64,000 nt of DNA from contig KV748229.1 of assembly GCA_001692895.1 (NCBI GenBank), forward strand, positions 247,359 through 311,358, given 5' to 3'. How positions within the stretch are numbered: the first letter of the stretch is position 1; every line of letters starts with the position of its first letter. The position numbers and the translations under genes were made by a program. The notes beneath the pieces are model-generated. The model was not told the origin of the DNA, searched no databases, and saw nothing but the letters and a program-made list of their open reading frames with translations. Below are positions 35,200-46,400 of this stretch, one piece after another. The stretch is from Cenococcum geophilum 1.58 (taxonomy: Eukaryota; Ascomycota; Dothideomycetes; Gloniales; Gloniaceae).

Positions 35200-35690
35200 A
35201 CAGGATTTAATTAATTTAATCCCATAAACGTAAGCGGTAAGTTTATTATAGATTTTAAGGTAGATATTAAGAAACCTTAATAGTTCTACTATACACAAAC
35301 GTTCCATAAGTCTTATTACCATACCAGTATAGTTTTTAGCGTAAACCCTAGAGATAAGGCAGACCAGTTTATAGAAAATGCTTAAAACTCTACCATTAAA
35401 GCAGCCCTAGTTATGCTCCCTACTACTAATACCTATTCTTTCCCTTTTAAGAGCTCTAAGGTTTTATTATCTCCTATAGTTACTAACCCCGCGGTTCTCT
35501 TAAGTGTAGGTAAAGTTATATTAACTAGTAGTTCTTAAAGCTTATTCTTAATCTTGCCTAAAATTTCTAATAGCGCTAAAGATCTATTACTTAGATTAAG
35601 CCACTATATAGGAGGTATTCTTATAGCGTTGGTCTTATAATTTATAGACTTTTATAATTATTTGGTAACTTTAAGTAGAGAATAATAAAT
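35200..35690 (+). pseudogene. Unidentified small protein remnant, plus strand
   Basis: A stop-poor frame of about 155 codons: NPINVSGKFIIDFKVDIKKP, FYYTQTFHKSYYHTSIVFSV, NPRDKADQFIENA, AALVMLPTTNTYSFPFKSSK, VLLSPIVTNPAVLLSVGKVI, then a hydrophobic HYIGGILIALVL segment that could cross a membrane, and FIDFYNYLVTLSRE before two stops. Interruptions are TAA/TAG at likely Gln codons. No family recognised. It is relatively well preserved compared with its surroundings. Confidence 0.45.
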
Positions 35691-36335
35691 ATAGAGATAG
35701 TTTATGGATAATCCGGATATATAAAGTATTAAATAAACTATCTATTTTTTGAAGTCTTAAAAGTAAATGCTGTGAGATTTAAAAAGATTAATGCGCTCGC
35801 TTATAGAAAACCACTTTTTTGTTTCTAGAATCCCGGTTCCTTTTTCTTGTTTTCTAAATCCCGGTTTATATCCTAGTTTGTATCCTAGTTCTTATTTCTA
35901 AGATTTTAACCTTTAGATATACCCCTTTTTAATTACGCCTAAAGTTAAAAGACCTTGCTATAATAGAAACTGGGAGATGTCTTATAATACCTTCTAGGCC
36001 TATTACAACCCTACTCCTTTAAGTCCGCTTATTAAATAGTACCTAGCTATTTCCTATCTTTTGTATAAATAGGGAGCCTAGTACTATATTACTTTAAGAG
36101 CCTTATAGAGATATTTTAAGAGAACCGCTTTTAAGTATTATATAAACGGTTAGTATACCTTATATTTAGATATTAAAATCTGGTTAAAGGCTTAAATTTT
36201 ATATAATTATTCCATTATACCCATTCCACCCATTCCGCCTATTCTACCTATTCCGCCTATTTCCCCTAAGCTCTCCTTATAAAGTTTTAAGTTTAGTTTA
36301 ATAGAAATATCAAACTAGAGATAAGCTAAGATTCT
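35691..36335. other. Spacer with dispersed motif and a 9-bp repeat
   Basis: 35,810-35,910 has TTTCTAGAATCCCGGTTCC and TTTTCTAAATCCCGGTTTA, members of the dispersed spacer motif. 36,215-36,265 has five CCTATTCCG-type 9-mers. No gene seen. Confidence 0.45.
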
Positions 36336-36339
36336 TCTT

Positions 36340-36600
36340 TTTTAGAAATGTTTCTATTATCGGATTTAAACGGGATTTGCCTTAGTTGCGGTTTTAGCGA
36401 AGAAGAGTTAAGAGGCTATACTTTATTATATAGGGATAGCACCTGCCTTCTATAATTATCCTCAGTAAATTAGGGCGGATTTATTAGTTTTTGCGGCCTA
36501 TATAGTAGGCTTAGAGAAACTGGCGAAGGTTTTAGTTCTTATATAACGGTTATTAAAGGTAGCGGAGGATGCGGTAGTAGGGGAGGCAGGTAGAGGTATT
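36340..36600 (+). pseudogene. Possible small protein remnant, Gly/Ser-rich end
   Basis: A plus-strand frame with three Gln-type stops over about 85 codons: MFLLSDLNGICLSCGFSEEE, LRGYTLLYRDSTCLL, GGFISFCGLYSRLRETGEGF and VIKGSGGCGSRGG. It may be a coding scrap; family unknown. Confidence 0.25.
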
Positions 36601-37185
36601 AACTAGGATTTAGGGCTATATATTATCCTAATTAGCGCTGCTAAAAGGACCGGTTCTTTTAGTGCTATTTAGCGGTTAATAAGAGGCTTACTTAGATCTT
36701 ATTTCTTTCCTCTACTAGTAAGGAGTCTACCTTATACTAAGAGAAAAGATAAACCAGTTTTTTTGCTTTTTTCTATAATACTTTCCTAGTGGCCATAACT
36801 TAAAGATTTTCATCTTAAGTAGTAGATTTTATAATCTTCCTAATAATGCGTCTATTTAGCACCGTGAATATAATATAATTTTTCTCTAAGTAATTTTAAT
36901 AAAGTGGTTAAGGATAAAATATAATAGTAATAACTCTAAGGCTAATAATATTGTGTACGCTTAGCCGACTATATATATACTACGCTACATTGCCAAAAGG
37001 GTTATTTTATTAAACCCTAAATGGTAATTTGAAACTAGGATTTGAAAATCCGGTTCCGGTTTTACAGTTTTAAAAACTAAGCTATTATATATATATAAGT
37101 TTTGTATTCCGGGATCTATAAAACCAAATCCTAATTTAGAAATATAAGGAATATACCTGTATATTTAAGCCAGAGAAGCCCTCTA
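36601..37185. other. Spacer with dispersed motif
   Basis: 37,025-37,140 has TTTGAAACTAGGATTTGAAAATCC and CCAAATCCTAATTTAGAAAT, again the spacer motif. Otherwise AT-rich with no readable gene. Confidence 0.4.
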
Positions 37186-37189
37186 AACT

Positions 37190-37730
37190 AAGAGCATAGC
37201 ACAGCGCAAATATAATTAAAATTATACTTCTTCTCCTTCCTACCCTATCTTTAGGCATTCTCTTTCCCTTTAAAAATTCTCTTCTATGCCTAATAAATCC
37301 TATTGCGTAGGTAAATGTAGGAGATAAACTGGATTTCTAGTACGTTTTAATACTAAAAACTTTTAGAGCTATACTAATAGGGCTATATAGATTATTTAAT
37401 TCGCGAAACGCGTTATATAAGGTAACCTTAAACTTTATAAATCCTACCTTTTTCCCTTTCTCTATAATTATAAGACCTTATAACTGTTCTAGGGACTAAA
37501 CCGCTAGCTTTAAGATTCCCTAAAGCTCGCCGAATGGCATAGCTACTCTTTAATAGTATTACCCCTTATCCCTCTTATAAGGGCCATACTTATCTAACCA
37601 AGACAGTACATTAGTTAACGCGCCACATTGTGTTCTCTTATAGATATTATAAGTGGCAGCGGCGATTATAATATATTTTAGGTAGATTAAGCAAGTATTA
37701 TAGTACATTGGGAAAATATTCGCAGGATGA
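37190..37730 (-). pseudogene. Unidentified small protein remnant, minus strand
   Basis: Minus-strand frame of about 165 codons with few Gln/Trp-type stops: MYYNTCLIYLKYIIIAAATY, KRTQCGALTNVLSWLDKYGP, YKRDKG, VAMPFGELQGILKLAV, LIIIEKGKKVGFIKFKVTLY, NAFRELNNLYSPISIALKVF and RHRREFLKGKRMPKD. It looks like a small soluble domain protein. No family recognised. Confidence 0.4.
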
Positions 37731-37762
37731 GATTTAAGTAGACTTTAGTTTTCGCGTTTCGC

Positions 37763-38450
37763 GTAATTAACATGCAATTTAACCAACTTAACACGTAATT
37801 AACCAACTTGATACGTAGTTAACCTACTTAACATACAATTTAACTAACTCGACACGCAGTTAACCTACTTAACATGCAATTTAATTAACTTAACACGCAG
37901 TTAACCTACTTAATATGTAATTTAACTAACTCGACACGCAGTTAACCTACTTAACATGCAATTTAACTAACTTAACACGCAGTTAACACGTAATTGACTA
38001 ACTTAATATATTTAAAAGTTAAATAATACGCAGTTAACCTACTTAACATGCAATTTAACTAACTTAACACGCAGTTAACCAACTTAATACACAATTTAAC
38101 TAACTTAATACGCAATTAACTAACTTAATACGCAATTCAACTAACTTAATACGCAATTAACCTACTTAATATGCAATTTAACTAACTTAACACGTAGTTG
38201 ACCTACTTAATATGCAATTTAACTAACTTAATACGCAGTTGACCTACTTAATATGCAATTTAACTAACTTAACACGCAGTTGACCTACTTAATATGCAAT
38301 TTAACTAACTTAACACGTAGTTAACCTACTTAATATACAATTTAACTAACTTAATATGCAGTTAACCTACTTAACAACTTTAAAAGCTAACTGCATATCC
38401 TTTAACACGTAGTTAACCTACTTAATAACTTTAAAAGCTAACTATATATT
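37763..38450. repeat. Satellite array with about 41-bp dimeric unit
   Basis: Tandem copies of CACGCAGTTAACCTACTTAA plus CATGCAATTTAACTAACTTAA, two diverged 20/21-bp halves making a 41-bp unit. About 15-16 dimers, some with partial halves. Variants are CA/TA and G/A differences. The array ends where AACTTTAAAAGCTAACT words appear (38,370-38,440). It adjoins the right composite minisatellite block, with a small AATCTTATAC 10/11-bp repeat (38,505-38,545) between. Confidence 0.9.
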
Positions 38451-38552
38451 TCTTGACGTGCGATTAAGGTAAAGTTATATATTATATATTCAACTATTAT
38501 ATATAATCTTATACAATCTTATACAATCTCATACAATCTTATAGTCTTATTA

Positions 38553-38970
38553 CTTGGAGGCTCTGCACGAGGCTCTACACGAAGCTCTGCGTATAGAGGC
38601 TCTGCACGAAGCTCTGCGCATAGAGGCTCTACACGAAGCTCTACACGAAGCTCTGCGTACAGAGGCTCTGCACGAAGCTCTGCGCATAGAGGCTCTGCAC
38701 AAAGCTCTGCACGAAGCTTCACATAAGGCTCTACACGAGGCTCTACACGAAGCTCTGCGTACAGAGGCTCTGCACGAAGCTCTGCACGAAGCTCTGCACG
38801 AGGCTCTGCGCGAAGCTCTGCACGAAGCTCTGCACGAGGCTCTGCGCGAAGCTCTGCACGAAGCTCTGCACGAGGGTCTGCGCGAGGGTCTGCGCGAAGC
38901 TCTGCGTACAGAGGCTCTGCACGAGGGTCTGCGCGAAGCTCTGCGTACAGAGGCTCTACACGAAGCTCTG
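38553..38970 (+). repeat. 12-bp minisatellite, right copy
   Basis: GAAGCTCTGCAC/GAGGCTCTGCAC units, with occasional 15-bp units ending GCGTATA or GCGTACA. The plus strand is open for 173 codons (38,554-39,075) as an EALH period, running past the array into the linker (HRVPAIFPIASTRAS). The same HRVPAIFPIASTRAS tail is preserved in the left copy, which is the only hint that the frame may ever have been a protein. Confidence 0.9.
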
Positions 38971-39094
38971 CATCGGGTCCCCGCTATATTCCCGATAGCC
39001 TCTACACGTGCCTCTACCCTATGTAGCCACCTTATTTTTTACCCTTCCTTCCTTCTTTATATCCTCCCTACCTAGGGAGGCACCAGAACGGCAG

Positions 39095-39865
39095 CCAGCA
39101 GAGGACCGTTGCTAGAACTAGACGACCGTCGCCAGAACCAGATGACCGTTACCAGAACCAGACGACCATCGCCAGCCAGACGACCGTCGCCAGAACCAGA
39201 CGACCGTTGCCAGAGCCAGACGATCGTCGCCAGAACCAGACGACCGTCGCCAGCCAGACGACCGTTACCAGAACCAGACGACCGTCGCCAGCCAGACGAC
39301 CGTTACCAGAACCAGACGACTCGTCGCCAGAAACAGACGACCGTCGCCAGCCAGACGACCGTTACCAGAACCAGACGACCGTCGCCAGAACCAGACGACC
39401 GTCGCCAGAACCAGACGACCGTTACCAGAACCAGACGACCGTCGCCAGCCAGACGACCGTTACCAGAACCAGACGACCGTCGCCAGCCAGACGACCGTTA
39501 CCAGAACCAGACGACCGTTGCCAGAGCCAGACGATCGTCGCCAGAACCAGACGACCGTCGCCAGCCAGACGACCGTTACCAGAACCAGACGACCATTGCC
39601 AGAGCCAGACGATCATCGCCAGAACCAGACAACCGTCGCCAGCCAGACGACCGTTACCAGAACCAGACGACCGTCGCCAGAACCAGACGACTGTCGCCAG
39701 AACCAGACGACCGTTACCAGAACCAGACAACCGTCGCCAGAACCAGACGACCGTTACCAGAACTAGACGACCGTTGCCAGAGCCAGACGACCGTCGCCAG
39801 AACCAGACGACCGTCGCCAGAACCAGACAACCGTCGCCAGAGCCAGACGACAACGACTAGCCAGC
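39095..39865. repeat. 20/18-bp minisatellite, multi-frame open
   Basis: About 40 units of CCAGACGACCGTCGCCAGAA (20 bp), alternating irregularly with an 18-bp form lacking AA. Because 20 is not a multiple of three, translation cycles through all three frames, giving a 20-residue period around RTRRPSPEPDDRRQNQTTVA. The unit has no stop in any plus frame, which explains three overlapping open frames (up to 255 codons) and one on the minus strand. Confidence 0.92.
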
Positions 39866-39904
39866 CAACACTATAAACGATTCGATCAATCGATTAAATT
39901 AAGG

Positions 39905-40300
39905 TAGTACAGACAGGTAGGCACAAACAGGTAGATGCTGACGGGTAGGTAGATATAGATAGGTAGGTAGATGCAGACAGGTAAGCAGATATAGATAGGC
40001 AGGCAGATGCAGATAGGTAAGTAAATGTAGATAGGCAAGCAGATATAGATAGGTAGGTAGATGCTAACGGGTAGGCAGATATAGATAGGTAGGCAGATGT
40101 AGATAAGTAGATATAAATAGGTAGGTAGATGCAGACAGGTAAGCAAATGTAGATAGGTAGGTAGATACTAACGGGTAGGTAAATATAGATAGGTAGGTAG
40201 ATATAGATAGGTAGGCAAATACAAATAGGTAGATATAGATAGGTAGGTAATGCAAATAGGTAGGCGATGCAGGTAGGTAGGTAAGTTAATAGGTAGATAG
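39905..40300. repeat. Tetranucleotide microsatellite GTAG/GATA/GCAG
   Basis: Tracts of GGTAGGTAGATATAGATA and GCAGATGCAGATAG, the inverse of the CTAC tract at 5,243-5,545. The minus-strand open frames here (Tyr/Leu/Cys-rich) are by-products of the repeat. Confidence 0.92.
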
Positions 40301-40349
40301 GTAGAAGAGAACCATCGCTATATTATATTAAATTATCTAAAATAATAAT

Positions 40350-40950
40350 ATTTATTTTACTAGCCTTATAAATAGCTTTAAAATAGCTTTTATTTATTTA
40401 AAATATATTATTAGTATAAAAGAGGTAAATATAATTATAGTTGCCAAATACGCAGATTGCTGGCAGGTTGCGCGTAGGCTACGTATTAAAAAAACACGAC
40501 ATAGGCTAGTCGGTCGAGTTGCTAAATGCCCTCAACTGCGCGCCAATTGCGTTAACCACCAACCATTAAGGCCATTAAAAGGGTACTATATTTTGCCGAT
40601 GTAAGTATTACTTATTAGAATAGCACTAGCTTCCTTTATCCGTTTCTATAAGGTACTCTTAGTACGTTTAGTCTTGCGATATAAATAATGTCTTATTAGA
40701 ATAAGTTGCAATTAAGGGGCAAATCTATACAATTAGTTTTAGTAAATATATCTATTAGATTAATTGTAACGTACTTAGGCCAATATTAATTAATATAGGT
40801 TTACTTATACGTAATACTATATTAACTATAAATAAACGTTATTTAACCCAACTCTAATAGCCTCGAAAGCATAATAAGTCTATTTTAATTCTTTATATAA
40901 AATAACCTTACTTATTATTGCCGTTATAGGCTCTAGAAGTAGAATATATC
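40350..40950. other. Spacer, no gene recognised
   Basis: AT-rich. 40,440-40,620 keeps some CA/TG (GGCAGGTTGCGCGTAGGC, CCCTCAACTGCGCGCC), so it may be less mutated. No coding signal. Confidence 0.35.
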
Positions 40951-40954
40951 TAAA

Positions 40955-41491
40955 TAGCTATATAAATTATTAAGGACATCCCCATAACTCTTAATCCTAT
41001 TCCTTCCCTTATAACCTAAAAGTATACGCCTTTATACTTATTAGATTTAATATATATATTCCCATACCTCTAGAGGTTCTATTTTAGCTAAATACGCTTA
41101 CTCTAACTCTAATTCTAAAATCTCTTTAAACTTTTATATCTTCGTTTATAAAGTATAATTCTCTTTACCTTTTACCACCTTTATTAATGCTAGCCACTCT
41201 ATCTGCATTTTAATCTATCTTAAGTCTATCTTATCTATTAAGGTACCCAAATTAGGCTTATATCCGTACTGCATTCGCCTAAAAAGGTTTATTGCTATAC
41301 GCTTACTTTTTTTAGTAGATCTTTAAGGCGTAATAGGAGTATTCTTATAAGGCGGGACTGCTTTTTACTTACGCTATATCGCCAACCTTTGCTTATAAGG
41401 CGAAGCAGGTTTATACTTATAAGGGGAAGCAGATTTGCGTTTATAAGTAGTAATTTCGTAGTTATTGTCCGTAGGTTAATTTAACGCTATA
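40955..41491 (-). pseudogene. C-terminal part of a gene split by gypsy element B
   Basis: The minus-strand frame starting at the element's left target duplication reads IALN*PTDNNYEITTYKRKS, then ASPYKYKPASPYKQRLAI, KAVPPYKNTPITP, KKSKRIAINLFRRMQYGYKP, NLGTLIDKIDLR and EWLALIKVVKGKENYTL, to about 40,955. It has only about six stops, all Gln-type, over about 170 codons. A PYK(N/Y) tripeptide recurs (basic, Pro-rich). The frame continues exactly from the fragment at 48,417-49,260 when the element and one GCAGA copy are removed. Family unknown. Confidence 0.55.
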
Positions 41492-41496
41492 GCAGA
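41492..41496. other. Target-site duplication GCAGA, left
   Basis: Five bases immediately before the 5' LTR, repeated exactly after the 3' LTR (48,412-48,416). Five base pairs is the normal Ty3/gypsy target duplication. Confidence 0.93.
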
Positions 41497-41683
41497 TATC
41501 ACGGCACTGACCTAACGCATACTGTTTTATACTGTCTCGTACTATTCCCTACTATTAGCTAGCCCACTACTAGCGACTTAGCGGCCGGCCCTACTATTTA
41601 TATATAATACCCCCTTTCCACCTTCTTCCCCTCTTTATACCATAACGTAGTTATTTAGTCTACTTTATTGCAGCACTGTGATA
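41497..41683 (+). repeat. 5' LTR of gypsy element B
   Basis: 187 bp, starting TATCACGGCACTGACC and ending GCAGCACTGTGATA. The ends correspond to TGTCAC...GTGACA before mutation. It differs from the 3' LTR at scattered transition sites (for example CTCGTAC against CTTGTAC, GATA against GACA), nearly all C/T or G/A. Confidence 0.95.
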
Positions 41684-41699
41684 GTTTATAGTATCTTTA

Positions 41700-43150
41700 A
41701 TTTGCGCCCTATCGCGATTACTAATTCCCTGTACCCTAGCTAATTAACCTCCGCCCCAGAGCAATCGCGACCTATACGCGCCTCTGCTAAAACTAATATA
41801 TCCCCAGCACAGTCCTAAAACAATCCTTAGTTTTTACCTAGCGCCTAGATAGGCGATACTAATGACGCCAAAATAGCCGAAACCTAAAACCCCTGCGACG
41901 TTTTTGTAGACCTATTTATAGAGATATACCCTAATATCGCGTGGATAATCCGCCGCTCCCCACTATACCCTAAAACCTTTAAGCCTAGTAAAGCTTACCT
42001 TACCCTTATTAACTATACCAATGAGTTCCTTAATAATATTAAAGTAGGACTACAGTATATATATAACATAAACACCGCTAATAAAAAAGCTAATAAAAAC
42101 CTTAGTGCCCTTATTGCTTCCTAGATAGGAACTATTAACTCCTAAGTAGAGACTATTACCGTTCTAAAATAATTAACCCCTATAATAACGGTAGTAACCT
42201 AGTAGAAAAAACGGAGATCTAAAGACCCGCCAATATTCAGCGGAAAAGGCACCCCACTAGAATAATAAGCTAATTTTAAGACCTAGTATATTAAGATTAA
42301 GGGAGTCTTTAACCGGGACTAGGACTACTTTAACACAGTTTAGTCCCAGATCCTTTATATCTCGGATATACTAGAGGACAAGGCCTATAAGTTTATTAAG
42401 TAGGGCTTAAAGCTTATATATGAGAACCCAAACAACATATCTATGTAGAAATGGCCTACTAAGGAAGATATACTTAAAGACCTTACTACCTACTATAAGG
42501 TCTTTAATATAACCTAGGTCGCAAAGAATAAGCTTAACTATTTCCCCTAAGGCGAGCGTAATTACTAGTCCTAAAAGGGAGAGCTTAATAAGCTAATANT
42601 CCGCNCTAAGAAGANANANGAATANAAGGTNGACCTACTNTAAAAGTTTATTTNTCTNAANATAGAAGAGCTGGTACTTAGACTAGCCTATAAAATTAAT
42701 AACAGCGACTATATAGGTTAGAGCAAGTAGATAGATATATTCGCTAAGAACCTTATAAACTATATATACCGAGCCAACCTTAAAAAGAACGCTAACCACC
42801 GCCTACCTACCTAAGCCCCTGCCCCTATGTTAACCTTAACCCTAGTAGTAACTAGAGAACCTATAGACCTTAATAGAATCTTAAACACGGAGCGTAAGCG
42901 CCGTATTAATAATAGACTGTGCCTTGCCTATAGCCTACCCGGCCACTAAAAGGATACCTATAACCCTACTAAGATAGTAAACCCAGTCCTAATACTACCC
43001 CATTAAACGACGTAAATAAATAACCACAAACGCGGCGATTGTGGAGTCTATTATGGACGCGGCGACCGTGGAGCCTATTATAGCCGCGGCGGACAACCCC
43101 CCCCCTTTAATCCTACGGCTTAGTTACTCTAAACCATGCCCTATATAGGA
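41700..43150 (+). pseudogene. gag: gag of gypsy element B
   Basis: Capsid region from about 42,215: RSKDPPIFSGKGTPLE, FKTQYIKIKGVFNRDQDYFN, ILYISDILEDKAYKFIKQGL and ENPNNISMQKWPTKEDIL, typical of chromovirus gag. A CCHC knuckle follows at 42,911-42,962, reading CLAYSLPGHQKDTYNP, with two Cys turned to Tyr. A short Arg/Gly-rich YYGRGDRGAYYSRGG tail comes next. N bases at 42,598-42,661 fall in this gene, so a few codons are undefined. Confidence 0.88.
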
Positions 43151-43489
43151 GCCCAACCCGTTAATAACGCCTAGTATTGGCGACTTCACGCTAGCGAATA
43201 CGAACACGGCCACGTCGTTGGTAAGGTATTATCTTCCTATACCCTAACTAAAACAGAGATAGACACCGCCAGCTAGATAGACACTAGACCGCCCCGCTAA
43301 GACAGCCTTATACCCCAGTTGTTAAAAGGCAGACCCTTAAACTAAGTTACGCCTAAGGGTCTAAACCATATAAGGAGGAAGACAAGAAGATTAGGTCCCT
43401 ATTACTAAATTAATTAGTCCTTTCTATTAGTAAACTGCCACTTAATCTTAGATTAGCAAATAGTAATAAGAAATTAATCCTTATTTAAA

Positions 43490-46400
43490 CCCAACTCTCC
43501 TTATTATATAACCTATACCCCCAAGTTTATATTAATATAGTAAGCCTAGTAGACTCTAGTAGTACTATAATAGTATTTGCCGACGCAGAGTCTATTATAA
43601 GAAAGTATAACGTTATAACTAAGAAGCTGCTAGCACCTAGGCCACTGCGCCTTATAGATAGCATCCCAACTTCGCTTATTATAGACTACTTTACCGCCTA
43701 AATATTAATCGGCCTCTATACTAAAGCTATACTCTTTTTTATTACTAAACTCTTGCCCGCTACCCTAATTATCCTAGGCATGCCCTAGCTTTAGAAGCAC
43801 AAGCCCCGTCCTAGCTTTAGGAAACTTAAGATCCGCTTTAACTTAGACTACTACTTTAGGCACTACCTCCTATAGGGGATAGCCGACGTTAGCAGGGACG
43901 CCTTATATAGACACTTAGCACTACTAAGCCTAGTGCCTAGGACTATATATAAAGCCCTAATAGTAGAAGACGTTCCTAATAAAGGGGAGCCTATATAGCT
44001 GCAAAGAAACGAGATAGTGGAAGACTGGACTAACCTAGCACTTAAGACTAAAATGATAGGCTAGCCAGCCCTGCCGAGACTAAGGAAGAAGGTTTACTTT
44101 ACGCTGCCATTACTAAGAAACTAACCCTAACCTAGGCACTATTTAAACCCTAGCCGCCTAGCCTAACACCTAGAACTAAGCCATATACCATATACGCATA
44201 TAATAGCTCGCGTTATAGCAAGAACTAGCTATAAAACTACCGAGACCCAGATAATAGAAACCGCGCCACTATAACGCCTAACCTTATACCTATCTCCCGC
44301 GCGTACCATATAGGGCCACCGCCTCGTTTCCGCCCCCCTAGGCCGACCAAGCTATATTAGCCTAGCCGTAGCACCAGAGAGCCAGATATGCCCTAACCTA
44401 GACGATATTAAATGCACCTATACTATTAATTTTACCTAGTTCTATAAATAAAAAGACATAAAGGTAATAAGGATCTATATAGCGGAGCTAGTAGAACTAG
44501 TTAAATAAGATAAGCACCGATAGCTGCTTAAAGAGCTGCCCATAGGCCTAATAGAAGTACTAAACCTATTAGAAAGGTCTTTCCGCCGGCTAGTAAAAGG
44601 CAACTATATAATAAAGGAAGCCTATAAAGCGCTCCCCCCCTATTTCTATAACTTCCTTAAGATAAATCTAAAAACTAAACCTAAGCTTTTATATTGGAAG
44701 ATAGTTAACACTAATATTAAAAAATTCCTAAAAGGCAAACTAGGATTAACCCACAAAGACATTCTATAACGCCTACTAAAGAAGTTTAGTAAACATATTA
44801 AGCACTTTCTCCCTAAAAACGCAGACAAGCTGCCCCCTTATTAACTATAGGACTATAAAATTAAGATTACCCCCGGAAACTAGGCCCTATACTATAAAAA
44901 TAAACTACTCTTACCTACTAAACTTAGGTATATAAAGAAGTGGATTAATAAGATGCTAGATAAGGGTTTTATCCGCGAATTAACCTCACTAGCTACTGTA
45001 CCACTCCTCCTTACTGCTAAGCCCGGCGGCGGTATATAAATCTACCATAACTACTAAGGCCTAAATACAGTTACTATTAAGAATTAATACCCACTACCAC
45101 TAATCCGCGAGATACTTGACGCACTTTATGGCGCTAAGTACTTTACTAAACTTAATATAATTGCTGCGTTTAACCGGATCCGGATTACAGAGGGCTATAA
45201 GTAGCTTACAGTATTTATTACCCGGTTCGGACTCTATAAGATACTAGTTACACTATTTAGCCTCTATAACGCACCCGCTATATTCTAAAACTATATTAAC
45301 TATATTCTATATAACGCCCTTAACGACTACTGCACTGCCTACCTTAACAACATCCTTATCTTTTCTAAAACACGCGCTAAGTATACTAAGTATGTAAATA
45401 AAGTCATCTAAAGACTCGGCAATGCTGGACTTTAGATTAATATTAATAAGTTTAAGTTCTACTCTACTAAAACAAAATACCTTAGCTTAATTATCTCGAC
45501 TAATGGCATAACTATAAACCCTAAAAAGATACAGGCCTTATAGGAATGGAAGGACTTAACATTAATTAAAGAACTATAATAATTTCTTAGCTTTGCGAAC
45601 TTCTACTAACGATTTATCCAAGGCTACTCTGCTATTGCTATACCTATAATAAAACTTCTAAAGAAGGATATTGGATGGCTATGGGGACTAAAATAAGCTA
45701 AATCGTTTAAGGCCCTTAAGGGAGCCTTTACTTTAGCACTAGTACTAGCATACTATAACTATATAAAGAAAACAGTGGTAGAAATAGACGTATTAAATTA
45801 GGCTTCTGGCGGAGTCCTTTCCCAGTACAATAATAACAGAAAATTAAGACCAGTTGCATTCTTCTTTATAAAGCACTTCGCGCTAAAATATAACTATAAG
45901 ATCTATAATAAAGAACTCCTAGCTATTATTAAGGCTTTAGAGGAATAGCGTCCTAAGCTATAAGGGACTAAGGAGCCGTTTAAAATTATTACCAACTATA
46001 AAAACCTATAGACGTTTATAACTACTAAGCAGCTAAACTAGCGCCAAGTCTAGTGGGCAGAGTTCCTTTTATAGTTTAACTTTATAATTATATATAGACC
46101 TAATAGTAAAGCTACGCTCCCTAACGCCCTAAGCTGGCTACTAGAAATAAGGCCTAAGGATACTAATAACAAACGCCTCTGCTACCGAGCCTAAGTCATT
46201 ATACCGCCCCAGAAAGTTAACCCTATAATCTTAAAAGAATTACTATATAAGTCCTGTAACTCTAACAACGCGGAGTTTATAGCCGCTCTAGACCCTAAAA
46301 TAGCCAAAAAGTCACTAGACAAGTTAATTTAGCTAGGATATTAGGAGAACGAACTCGCAAGAGATATAGTGGCAGCCCTACGTAATTAGAAAACTCGCCG

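Larger units (their letters stand above)
38550..40350 (+). repeat. Composite minisatellite block, right copy
   Basis: Longer version of the block at 5,190-6,225, in the opposite orientation: 12-bp array (38,553-38,970), linker with GGGTCCCCGCTATATTCCCG and ATCCTCCCTACCTAGGGAGG (38,970-39,090), GACGACC minisatellite (39,095-39,865), CGATTCGATCAATCGATTAA junction (39,878), GTAG/GATA tetranucleotide tract (39,905-40,300) and AAGAGAACCATCGCTATATT edge. GC content and CA/TG dinucleotides are visibly higher than in the flanks, so it has largely escaped RIP or expanded afterwards. Confidence 0.9.

Noticed and set aside
37763..38450. CRISPR-like array
   Set aside because: Direct tandem units with no unique spacers, in a eukaryotic repeat context; it is a satellite.
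39109..39876. 255-codon open frame, the longest in the window, and its overlapping partners
   Set aside because: It is the translation of a 20/18-bp minisatellite lacking stops in all plus frames; several frames and the other strand are open at the same time, so it is not evidence of a gene.
39886..40255. Tyr/Leu/Cys-rich minus-strand open frames
   Set aside because: Translation of the GTAG/GATA tetranucleotide tract.
44646..44828. 60-codon minus-strand open frame
   Set aside because: Antisense shadow within the pol region of the gypsy element, which is readable on the plus strand.
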